A stretch of 14,576 bases of DNA from Muribaculaceae bacterium (GCA_016287065.1 JAEEVB010000030.1:1-14576), one strand, 5' to 3'. Counted from the first letter of the stretch, positions 7,927-13,740 are shown. Notes: a model not told the origin generated them from the sequence alone. Translations and numbers: made by a program.

Positions 7927-8706
7927 ATGCAGACAGTACTTTTCCATAGCACCATTTTCGGGCCCATCCACAGCCGCAGGCTTGGCGTGTCGCTGGGCAT
8001 CAACCTCATGCCTAACGACGGCAAGATGTGCTCGTTCGACTGCCTCTATTGCGAGGCGGGTTTCAATGCCCAAGGTCCTGGCACCACCGGGGTGCCCAAG
8101 CGCGAAACGGTGAAACGCATGCTTAAGCAAAAACTTGAGGAAATGCAGGCCCAGGGCAGTCCGCTCGACGTGATTACCTTCTCGGGCAATGGTGAACCCA
8201 CGCTGCACCCGCAGTTCAAAGACATTGTGCACGATGTGAAGGTGCTGCGCGACCACTACTACCCACAGGCCAAGGTGAGCGTGCTGAGCAATGCCACCAT
8301 GGCAGGTCGGCCCGCAGTGGCTGCAGCGCTGAAAACGGTCGACAACAACATCCTGAAACTCGACTCGGCCATTGCCTCTACCTTCCTGCACCTCAACCGC
8401 CCGGCTTCTCACAACATCATTCCCGAGGGCATCATCGAGGACCTGCATCAGTTTGCCCACCAGTGCATCGTGCAAACGATGATGGTGCGCGGCGAGTATG
8501 AGGGCGTGAAAATCGACAACACCACCGATGCCGAAATCGACGCACTTATCGAGGCCTACCGCATTATTCAGCCACAGGAGGTGATGATTTACAGCATCGA
8601 CCGCAAGACACCCGCCGAGCATCTTGAGAAAGTGCCCGTCGACGAGTTGCAACGCATAGGTGCCCGCATCGAGGCCGCCGGCTTTAAGGTACAGGTCAAT
8701 GCCTAA
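7927..8706 (+). CDS. Radical SAM protein, COG0731-like
   Basis: This is a 259-aa cytoplasmic iron-sulfur enzyme that should cleave S-adenosylmethionine to a 5'-deoxyadenosyl radical. The N-terminal GPIHSRRLGVSLGIN is typical of the COG0731 group. The cluster motif is CSFDCLYC (C35, C39, C42; C-x3-C-x2-C), and SGNGEPT (86-92) resembles the SAM-binding GGE motif. COG0731 is often labelled wyosine synthetase (TYW1) because of archaeal members. This protein has no cysteine before C35, so it lacks the N-terminal cysteines that hold the second cluster of TYW1, and that reaction should not be assigned. It is probably co-transcribed with the LD-carboxypeptidase that starts 15 bp after its stop. The ATG at 7927 is supported by the conserved N-terminus and the promoter 40 nt upstream. 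The substrate is unknown. Confidence 0.88.
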   Translation: MQTVLFHSTIFGPIHSRRLGVSLGINLMPNDGKMCSFDCLYCEAGFNAQGPGTTGVPKRETVKRMLKQKLEEMQAQGSPLDVITFSGNGEPTLHPQFKDIVHDVKVLRDHYYPQAKVSVLSNATMAGRPAVAAALKTVDNNILKLDSAIASTFLHLNRPASHNIIPEGIIEDLHQFAHQCIVQTMMVRGEYEGVKIDNTTDAEIDALIEAYRIIQPQEVMIYSIDRKTPAEHLEKVPVDELQRIGARIEAAGFKVQVNA

Positions 8707-8721
8707 AAAATAATCACTCCC

Positions 8722-9663
8722 ATGAAGCGACCCGCTCCCCTGCAAGCTGGTGACAAGGTGGCCATCGTGTCGCCTGCCAGCACCATCGACCCCGCTTTCA
8801 TCGACGGGGCCACTCAGGTGTTGCGAGGTTGGGATTTTGAGGTGATTGAGGGAGCCCATGCCCGCGGCCATCATGTGGCAGCCAGCGGCGCCATCACGTT
8901 TAGCGGCACGGCCCAAGAGCGGCTGACCGACCTGCGCGAGGCCTTTGAGAACTGCAAAGTGAAGGCCATCTTGTGCAGCCGTGGGGGATATGGCACCCTG
9001 CAACTGCTCGACCCGCTGCAAGAAGTGATTGCCCGCAATCCCAAGTGGGTAATAGGCTTCAGCGACATCACGGCTTTGCATGCCGCCTTGCATCGTGCGG
9101 GCATCGCCAGCATTCATGGGCTCATGGCCAAGCACCTCACAGAGTGCGGAGCCACCGACCCCTGCTCCGAGGCTCTTCACCGCTTGCTCACAGGCGGCTC
9201 CATGCACATAGAGGTGGAGCCACACCCCTGCAATATAACGGGCTCTGCCACAGGGCAGCTGGTGGGCGGCAACCTTGCCTTGCTGCACTCGCTGCTCGCC
9301 ACCCCTTATAACATGATTCGGCCTGGGGTAGTGCTGTTCATCGAAGACATTGCCGAGGCCATCTACCGCACCCAGCGCATGCTGCTCTCGCTACAGCTAT
9401 CGGGCATCCTGCCGCAGTTGGCTGGACTCGTTGTAGGGCAGTTCACCCGCTACCGCGACCCCTTGCTGCCCGAGCAGGAACAGGAGCAGACACTGCAACG
9501 CAGCGCCATGTATGAGATGATTAGAGAGATGGTAGCACCTTACGGCTATCCTGTGGCCTTCAATTTCCCCATAGGTCACGTGAACCGCAATCGTCCCTTG
9601 GTGGAGGGTGCACAGGTGAAGTTCTCAGTCGACAGTGAAAAGGTGACGCTCACCGAGATTTAA
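8722..9663 (+). CDS. ldcA: LD-carboxypeptidase (muropeptide, S66 family)
   Basis: This 313-aa serine peptidase of the S66 family (LdcA/MccF type) cleaves the L-to-D bond that releases the terminal D-alanine of cell-wall tetrapeptides during peptidoglycan recycling. It starts with KRPAPLQAGDKVAIVSPAS, the usual family opening. The nucleophile is in GFSD (S114), with the other catalytic residues in FIEDIAE (E208) and IGHVNRN (H286), all at family-like spacing. SRGGYG is at about 86-91. No signal peptide is present, so it should act in the cytoplasm. The ATG is 15 bp after the radical SAM stop. The last 14 bp overlap the 3' end of the convergent glycosyltransferase gene. Family assignment is strong. 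The exact substrate could instead be a peptide antibiotic such as microcin C, as for MccF, but recycling is the default reading. Confidence 0.92.
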   Translation: MKRPAPLQAGDKVAIVSPASTIDPAFIDGATQVLRGWDFEVIEGAHARGHHVAASGAITFSGTAQERLTDLREAFENCKVKAILCSRGGYGTLQLLDPLQEVIARNPKWVIGFSDITALHAALHRAGIASIHGLMAKHLTECGATDPCSEALHRLLTGGSMHIEVEPHPCNITGSATGQLVGGNLALLHSLLATPYNMIRPGVVLFIEDIAEAIYRTQRMLLSLQLSGILPQLAGLVVGQFTRYRDPLLPEQEQEQTLQRSAMYEMIREMVAPYGYPVAFNFPIGHVNRNRPLVEGAQVKFSVDSEKVTLTEI

Positions 9664-10891
9664 CTAGCAATTTTTCAAACAGTTCTACATATTGCTGCGC
9701 CACTTTGGGTGCAGCAAATTGTTGTGCTACAGCTTCGTGCAACTGCTGACGCGTGACAGGCGCTTCGATGGCCCACGCAATGCCTTGCGCCATGCTCACG
9801 GGGTCGTTATAATTTGCGATGTAGCCCGTGTGCAGGTGCTCGACGATGTCGGCTTGGCCACCGCGGCCAAAGGTAACCGGCATGCAGCCGCTCGCCTGGC
9901 CCTCGATGAGGGTGGTTGGCAGGGTTTCGTAGCGCGAGGTGGAGAGCACCACATCACCGTGGGCATAGATGCTTGCCACATCGCTCACCGCACCCAGGTG
10001 GGTATAGGGCAGGGCAATTTGCTCAAGCAGCGACGCATCTTTGATACCGCCAAAGAGCAGCAGGTGCAGCCGCTGGGCGAGGTCGGGCAGCTCGCTGGCG
10101 ATGTGTCTCGTGACGGCAATCAATTGGTCGAAACCCTTCACGGGGTCGTCGAGGCGGGCAGCACCCATCACCATCACTTTCTTGGACGAGTCTATTCCAA
10201 CATCGCTGTTGGGCAACCGCTGTGGTGAGAATTGCTCGACGGGGAAGGCATTGGCAATCACACTGATGGGGGCATGACGCATCAGGCTGCTCTCGTGGCA
10301 CTTCTCCTCGAGCCAATGGCTCACAGGCACAAAGTGGATGTTACCGTATTTCTTGTAGAGGCTGGCCTTGGCACGCTGGATGCGTGTTGACAGGTCATCG
10401 CCTCGGCCTCCCAGCAGCGGGCAGGCACAGCACTCGGCCTTGAACGCTTCACACTCATAGGCATGATGGCAAATGCCTGTGCAGTTCCACATGTCGTGCA
10501 TCACCCACACCAGCGGTTTGCCGAGTGCAGCGAGTTTCCCAATGCCCTTGAGCGAGAGCATCCCTTGATTGACCCATGCCAGCACAATCACGTCGGCTTG
10601 TTGCACCAGCGGGTGCTGCGAGAGGTCGATTCCATGTGTAGCGGGGTCGATCATGAACAGCGTGTCGCGCTTGAATCCGTTGAACCTTGCCACCTGCAGG
10701 CGCTCGGCCAGGAAGTTCCACTTGTTACGCAGTTTGCTGCCTACGGCCGTCACAGCAGAGTCGGGCTGCCGCTTGTCGATGACCAGCATGTGGGCATCAG
10801 CGCCGGCGTCGAGCAGGGCGTGCAGCAGGCGGTGAGAGGCTATTGCTGCCCCGCCGATGGTGTCGCTACGGTTGATGATGACCACTTTCAT
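9650..10891 (-). CDS. Glycosyltransferase, family 4-like
   Basis: This is a 413-aa GT-B fold glycosyltransferase with a retaining mechanism expected. The N-terminal domain opens MKVVIINRSDTIGGAA. It carries a cysteine-rich stretch after VMHDMWNCTG (residues 130-139), with C137, C141, C147, C154, C155 and C157, which is familiar from Bacteroidales GT4 enzymes. The C-terminal nucleotide-sugar domain has GAARLDDPVKGFD (243-255) and the E-x7-E motif ETLPTTLIE (E322, E330). I chose the ATG at 10891. The reading frame stays open upstream to 11083, but that extension only translates repeat DNA and part of the next gene antisense. It is probably involved in capsule, O-antigen or exopolysaccharide synthesis; no sugar specificity can be read. 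The start codon directly abuts a 7-nt tandem repeat array. Confidence 0.9.
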   Translation of the reverse strand: MKVVIINRSDTIGGAAIASHRLLHALLDAGADAHMLVIDKRQPDSAVTAVGSKLRNKWNFLAERLQVARFNGFKRDTLFMIDPATHGIDLSQHPLVQQADVIVLAWVNQGMLSLKGIGKLAALGKPLVWVMHDMWNCTGICHHAYECEAFKAECCACPLLGGRGDDLSTRIQRAKASLYKKYGNIHFVPVSHWLEEKCHESSLMRHAPISVIANAFPVEQFSPQRLPNSDVGIDSSKKVMVMGAARLDDPVKGFDQLIAVTRHIASELPDLAQRLHLLLFGGIKDASLLEQIALPYTHLGAVSDVASIYAHGDVVLSTSRYETLPTTLIEGQASGCMPVTFGRGGQADIVEHLHTGYIANYNDPVSMAQGIAWAIEAPVTRQQLHEAVAQQFAAPKVAQQYVELFEKLLVKSR

Positions 10892-10892
10892 G

Positions 10893-10927
10893 TTGAGGGT
10901 TGAGGGTTGAGAGTTTAGGGTTGAGTG
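10893..10927. repeat. Heptanucleotide tandem repeat (5 units)
   Basis: Five consecutive 7-nt units read on the plus strand: TTGAGGG, TTGAGGG, TTGAGAG, TTTAGGG, TTGAGTG. The array ends one base before the glycosyltransferase ATG (minus strand), so it occupies the place of that gene's translation leader, which reads as CAACCCT-type units there. Similar heptads are, from memory, common in Bacteroidales intergenic DNA. Confidence 0.85.
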
Positions 10928-10944
10928 GGAAGGGTGAAACTTTT

Positions 10945-10980
10945 GGGAATTATGGGAAAACTGGGAAAAGAGGGAAAAAC
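10945..10980. repeat. Nonanucleotide tandem repeat (4 units)
   Basis: Four consecutive 9-nt units beginning at 10945, 10954, 10963 and 10972: GGGAATTAT, GGGAAAACT, GGGAAAAGA, GGGAAAAAC. GGGAA is invariant. Together with the heptads this fills nearly all of the 92-bp gap between the two minus-strand genes. Confidence 0.8.
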
Positions 10981-10983
10981 GCG

Positions 10984-11499
10984 CTACATGATGGAGAACT
11001 GGCGGAGCAGGTCGGTGATTTCGACTCGCGAGAAGGTGCGGTGCTGCTTCAGTTCCTTGGCCAGGCGTTCGATGGCCCGACACATCTCATGGTCGGAGAA
11101 GATGCGCATGAGGTGACTGTAGTAGCGGTCGAATATGGGCTGCACCTCGTCCTTTTCCAGGTCGCACATGTCTTTGCCCTCGTCACACAAGGCATTGAAC
11201 AGGCTGTTGCGCAACTTGCGGTCGATCACGCCATGATCCAGTATCATCTTGCGGCACATTGTGTTAGCAATTACAAGGCCTATCGTTATCTGGTAGTGCG
11301 AGAAGAGTTCCTGCCACGCTTCCTTGGCATTGAGTCGCGGATTGCCGGCAAAGTAGAATTCGGGCGTGAAATCGATGCAGTCGAGTCCATCGGCATCTAC
11401 GCTCACGCTGTTGAGCAGGTGTGTGGCATCGAAAATGGAGAGACCTACGGCCATCCCCGCCACGCCATAGCATTTATCGTCGTCACTTCGGTATTTCAT
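10984..11499 (-). CDS. Hypothetical protein, 171 aa
   Basis: I do not recognise this protein. It reads from the ATG at 11499 to a TAG at 10984. It starts MKYRSDDDKCYGVAGMAVG and has no signal peptide and no transmembrane segment. The N-terminal half (to about residue 85) is mixed hydrophobic and acidic. The C-terminal half is charged and probably helical, with EVQPIFDRYYSHLMRIFSD and IERLAKELKQHRTFSR. Seven cysteines are scattered without a metal-binding pattern. It is coded in the same direction as RNase H (57 bp upstream) and the glycosyltransferase (92 bp downstream). Co-transcription with RNase H is possible. A weak -7-like TATGTTTT on the minus strand (11529-11536) is the only promoter candidate of its own. 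Codon use looks like that of its neighbours. It is likely a real gene, a small cytosolic protein of Bacteroidales. Confidence 0.75.
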   Translation of the reverse strand: MKYRSDDDKCYGVAGMAVGLSIFDATHLLNSVSVDADGLDCIDFTPEFYFAGNPRLNAKEAWQELFSHYQITIGLVIANTMCRKMILDHGVIDRKLRNSLFNALCDEGKDMCDLEKDEVQPIFDRYYSHLMRIFSDHEMCRAIERLAKELKQHRTFSRVEITDLLRQFSIM

Positions 11500-11556
11500 A
11501 GTTCATCGTTGTCGTTATTAACAGGACTAAAACATAGCAAAAATGGTGCCTGACAG

Positions 11557-12204
11557 TCATTTTCTGCCAAAGTCGGCAGGAATCTCACCCCATTCGTCAG
11601 TTTTCCACTTGATGATGAAGTTGGTGTAGGTGTGCGTCTGCAGCCACCGCTCGGCGCGGGCAATGAGTTCAAACATGTAGGCGTTGCGCTCGGTGCGTGC
11701 CACTCGGGTGCGGCACTGCTTGTCGCGCACCCACAGCATGGCGTTCCTGCTGTCGCTGTAGATGGCGGTGCGCGTCAGACCTCGCTGGTTGAGCCATGCC
11801 AGGCCGTGCACAATGGCCAGGAACTCACCCACATTGTTGGTAGCATCGTCGAAGGGGCCCTGATGAAACAGCTCGGCACCCGTCATGATGTCGACCCCGC
11901 GATACTCCATGCGACCAGGGTTTCCGCTGCAAGCCCCGTCGACGGCAATGCTGCCGGGATAGATCTCGGGAATGGCGGCATAGTTGATGTGAGTGGTGGG
12001 CGCATGAGCTATGGCGCGCAGCACATCACGGGCCTCGCGGGTGGGACCCTCGCGATAGGCAAGGATGGCCTCCTCGCGGGTGTCGAACGACTTGTAGCGT
12101 GCGCCGGGATAGCCCTTGGTGCGCAACAGGCACTCGGTCCACGTCTCGCAGATGCCGGGCTCAGTGCCGACCCACACCACGTACCATTTTTGTTTCGTAG
12201 CCAT
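11557..12204 (-). CDS. rnhA: Ribonuclease H with N-terminal viroplasmin-like domain
   Basis: This 215-aa enzyme cleaves the RNA strand of RNA/DNA hybrids (R-loops, primers). The N-terminal 50 residues (KWYVVWVGTEPGICETW to the conserved SFDTREEAI) form the viroplasmin/RNase H N-terminal domain that binds hybrids. The catalytic domain runs from about residue 85. It has acidic residues D89 (AVDGACSGNPG), E127 (NNVGEFLA), D151 (IYSDSRN) and, near the C-terminus, D211 in the EIPADFGRK ending typical of Bacteroidota enzymes. The ATG at 12204 gives the expected KQKWYVVW start. The frame is open to 12339, but the extra part crosses the divergent promoter and the shikimate kinase start, so it is rejected. 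It is transcribed divergently from shikimate kinase. Confidence 0.93.
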   Translation of the reverse strand: MATKQKWYVVWVGTEPGICETWTECLLRTKGYPGARYKSFDTREEAILAYREGPTREARDVLRAIAHAPTTHINYAAIPEIYPGSIAVDGACSGNPGRMEYRGVDIMTGAELFHQGPFDDATNNVGEFLAIVHGLAWLNQRGLTRTAIYSDSRNAMLWVRDKQCRTRVARTERNAYMFELIARAERWLQTHTYTNFIIKWKTDEWGEIPADFGRK

Positions 12205-12226
12205 GCTAATGTTTCTATTAAAGTGA

Positions 12227-12234
12227 CAAAAATA
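12227..12234 (-). promoter_or_regulatory. -7 promoter box of RNase H
   Basis: On the minus strand this reads TATTTTTG, an exact match to TAnnTTTG, 22 nt upstream of the RNase H ATG. A -33 element is not evident. It lies back to back with the shikimate kinase box. Confidence 0.55.
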
Positions 12235-12246
12235 CAAAATTTTAGT

Positions 12247-12254
12247 TACTTTTG
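12247..12254 (+). promoter_or_regulatory. -7 promoter box of shikimate kinase
   Basis: TACTTTTG exactly matches TAnnTTTG and lies 24 nt before the ATG at 12279. An in-frame TTG at 12252 falls inside this box and so is unlikely to be a start codon. Confidence 0.55.
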
Positions 12255-12278
12255 CATCAACGAAACAAAAAAAGCAAG

Positions 12279-12815
12279 ATGGGCGTAATATTTTTGATAG
12301 GGATGCCTGGGTGCGGCAAAACCACGTTGGGCCGCGCACTCGCTGCCGAGATGGATGTGGCGTTCGTTGACCTCGACGAGTATATCGAGGAGCGCTGCGA
12401 GGCCTCCATCAGCCAGATTTTTGAGCAGGCAGGCGAACCCGTCTTTCGCGAGATAGAGCGCAAGGCCTTGCTCGAGGTGGCCGCTATGCAGCATGCCATT
12501 GTGGCGTGCGGTGGCGGAACGCCTTGCCAGCCAGGCAATATGGAAATCATCAATGCGCATGGACTGAGCATCTGGCTCACCACCAACGCCCAGCGCATCA
12601 CCGAGCGCCTGTGCTTGCCCGAGCAAAAGGCGAAGCGGCCCGCCATTGCACACATGACCGACGCCGAGGTGCTTGACTACGTGACCCGCCAAATGGCTGA
12701 GCGCAAGCCCCACTACGAGCAGGCCATGCTGCGCTTCGACTCCACCCGCCTCGAGTCGGTCGAAGAAATCGCCGCCACCGCCCACGCCCTCGCCACCCTG
12801 TTGTTAGACCTATGA
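12279..12815 (+). CDS. aroK: Shikimate kinase
   Basis: This 178-aa cytoplasmic enzyme phosphorylates shikimate with ATP to shikimate 3-phosphate in the chorismate (aromatic amino acid) pathway. The P-loop GMPGCGKTT is at residues 8-16. The shikimate-binding DLDEYIE is at 31-37 (D31, D33), and the FRE motif is F56-R57-E58. The ACGGGTP loop is at 77-82, with the lid region around R110-R120 and a C-terminal substrate arginine candidate at R142. Length and motif order match AroK. I start at the ATG at 12279 because it gives MGVIFLIGMPG, the usual opening. The in-frame TTG at 12252 overlaps the promoter box. It is transcribed divergently from RNase H, with 74 bp between the start codons. Confidence 0.94.
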   Translation: MGVIFLIGMPGCGKTTLGRALAAEMDVAFVDLDEYIEERCEASISQIFEQAGEPVFREIERKALLEVAAMQHAIVACGGGTPCQPGNMEIINAHGLSIWLTTNAQRITERLCLPEQKAKRPAIAHMTDAEVLDYVTRQMAERKPHYEQAMLRFDSTRLESVEEIAATAHALATLLLDL

Positions 12816-12816
12816 A

Positions 12817-12833
12817 CACTTTGCGAGAAAGTG
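12817..12833 (+). other. Weak hairpin after shikimate kinase
   Basis: CACTTT, loop GCGAG, AAAGTG: a 6-bp stem starting two bases after the aroK stop. No U-tract follows, so termination here is doubtful. The rest of 12816-12973 is AT-rich, with no gene. Confidence 0.3.
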
Positions 12834-12926
12834 CGAGTTGAGCATAAAAAAACTGCTATAAAACATTTTTTTAGGGGGCATTGCACATTAATTAAAAATA
12901 ATTGTATCACTTTGCTTGATTTTAGG

Positions 12927-12970
12927 CTTCTGTGAACAGAAGAACAAACGATTTTTAGACAGAAGAACAA
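12927..12970. repeat. Hairpin and 12-bp direct repeat next to the REP unit
   Basis: CTTCTGT (12927-12933) pairs with ACAGAAG (12936-12942). The right arm begins the 12-nt word ACAGAAGAACAA, at 12936-12947, which is repeated exactly at 12959-12970. The second copy ends 3 nt before the first REP repeat. Confidence 0.6.
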
Positions 12971-12973
12971 TAT

Positions 12974-13000
12974 TGTAGGGACAGGGCGTGCCCTGTCCGA
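12974..13000 (+). repeat. REP element 1
   Basis: GTAG foot at 12975-12978, then stem GGACAGGG (12979-12986), loop CGTG, stem CCCTGTCC (12991-12998). All 27 nt are identical to REP 2. Beyond that, a further 27 nt or so remain similar (about 19 of 27 matching, including CGCCA and CAACA). Confidence 0.88.
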
Positions 13001-13047
13001 TAGCTCGCCAACAACAGACAACGGCGGGAAATAAATATATTATTGAT

Positions 13048-13740
13048 ATGACCACACTCGCACAAAGAAAAACGCCACGCGCTCTCTGGCATGATTATGC
13101 CGGTGGCCTTTACTTTGTCACTGCCGTCACTCATAACCGGCAGCACTTTTTTGGTCACATCAACAAGGGCAAAATGCATCTCACCGGCATCGGTGCATTT
13201 CTCGACCAGCAGCTTACTAATATCAGTGCCCATTACCCCTATGCCACATCGCTCAACCATTGCGTCATGCCCAACCACATGCATAGCATCATCTATATTG
13301 AGCACAAGCAATTGCCTCATGAACTGAGGCCTGAAACAGCCACCAACAGCGGCAGCAATACGCTCGCCAACGCCCGGCTGTGCATCGGTTGGCTCTCGGT
13401 AGTGATGGGCGGCATCAAGTCGAGTGTAACAAAATATGCTCGCCTCGATAATGAGGATTTTGCCTGGCAAACGCGTTTCCACGACCGGATCGTTCGCAAT
13501 CGCCAAGAATTTGAGATGATCTCAAATTATATCGACACCAACGTTGAACGCTGGGAACAGGATTGTTTCAACGGCGGCGACAATGTAGGGACAGGGCGTG
13601 CCCTGTCCGAAAACCCGCCAGCAACACCCAACGACAGCGTCAGAGCGGACAGGGCACGCCCTGTCCCTACAGTAACCTCGGAGTTCTCGGAAATCTCAGA
13701 TATTTCGGAGGGGGCGGGAGCGGGCGAGTTGCCTAATTAA
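13048..13740 (+). CDS. REP-associated tyrosine transposase (RAYT, Y1_Tnp/HUH family)
   Basis: This 230-aa single-strand DNA nuclease of the IS200/IS605 TnpA-related RAYT group nicks at REP hairpins through a covalent tyrosine link. The visible motifs are YFVTAVTHNRQHFFG (22-36), the HUH metal site in MPNHMHSIIY (H77, H79), FHDRIVRN (144-151) and ISNYIDTNVERWE with the candidate catalytic Y161. The family domain ends about residue 175. The remaining 50 or so residues are encoded by REP 2, a spacer, REP 3 and a 9-nt repeat array. That yields GTGRALSE and its inverted counterpart RADRARPVPT, followed by SEF-SEI-SDI-SEG tripeptides. I start at the ATG at 13048. The upstream in-frame start at 12988 lies inside REP 1, and its 20 extra residues are not family-like. 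It is probably functional, as no motif is missing. Confidence 0.88.
   Translation: MTTLAQRKTPRALWHDYAGGLYFVTAVTHNRQHFFGHINKGKMHLTGIGAFLDQQLTNISAHYPYATSLNHCVMPNHMHSIIYIEHKQLPHELRPETATNSGSNTLANARLCIGWLSVVMGGIKSSVTKYARLDNEDFAWQTRFHDRIVRNRQEFEMISNYIDTNVERWEQDCFNGGDNVGTGRALSENPPATPNDSVRADRARPVPTVTSEFSEISDISEGAGAGELPN
13584..13610 (+). repeat. REP element 2 (inside the RAYT coding region)
   Basis: GTAG at 13585-13588 with hairpin arms at 13589-13596 and 13601-13608. It is identical over 27 nt to REP 1 and in the same orientation. It is translated as part of the transposase C-terminal tail from about residue 179. Confidence 0.88.
13646..13671 (-). repeat. REP element 3, inverted (inside the RAYT coding region)
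   Basis: This is the reverse complement of REP 1 and REP 2 over 26 nt: CTAC at 13667-13670 is the GTAG foot on the minus strand, and the hairpin spans 13647-13666. With REP 2 it forms an inverted pair 35 nt apart that could fold as one 26-bp stem or as two separate hairpins, like a BIME. Confidence 0.88.
13677..13712. repeat. Nonanucleotide tandem repeat in the RAYT 3' end
   Basis: Four 9-nt units beginning at 13677, 13686, 13695 and 13704: CTCGGAGTT, CTCGGAAAT, CTCAGATAT, TTCGGAGGG. The two following nonamers to 13730 are degenerate and GC-rich. Being a multiple of three, the array keeps the frame and encodes S-E/D-x tripeptides. Confidence 0.75.

Larger units (their letters stand above)
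12974..13671 (+). mobile_element. REP/RAYT unit (REP-associated tyrosine transposase with flanking REPs)
   Basis: The unit is bounded by two REP palindromes in opposite orientation (12974-13000 and 13646-13671). It contains a third REP (13584-13610) and the body of a Y1-type transposase. Each REP is a GTAG tetranucleotide directly followed by a GC-rich hairpin, the established architecture of REPs mobilised by RAYT enzymes. The coding region runs past the right REP to 13740. Such units normally do not move as whole elements like IS200; rather the RAYT acts on dispersed REPs. Whether this one moves is not shown by the sequence. Confidence 0.8.

Noticed and set aside
7906..9288. Long minus-strand open frame (460 codons)
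   Set aside because: It is antisense to the radical SAM and LD-carboxypeptidase genes, both of which have full motif sets. The open frame is a by-product of GC-rich codons.
10892..11083. N-terminal extension of the glycosyltransferase
   Set aside because: The extra 64 residues only translate the 7-nt and 9-nt repeats and part of the neighbouring gene. The family start MKVVIINRSD fits the ATG at 10891.
12252..12278. TTG start for shikimate kinase
   Set aside because: The codon lies within the TACTTTTG promoter box, and the ATG at 12279 gives the normal start.
12205..12339. Upstream extension of RNase H
   Set aside because: It would cross the divergent promoters and the start of aroK. The ATG at 12204 gives the standard KQKWYVVW start.
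12713..13021. Minus-strand 102-codon open frame ending in aroK
   Set aside because: It begins in REP 1 and runs antisense through shikimate kinase, with no recognisable domain.
12988..13047. Upstream ATG for the transposase
   Set aside because: It lies inside REP 1, and the added residues do not resemble the family N-terminus.
12974..13671. CRISPR array
   Set aside because: There are only three repeats, one inverted and irregularly spaced, with no uniform spacers. They are REP palindromes around a RAYT gene.
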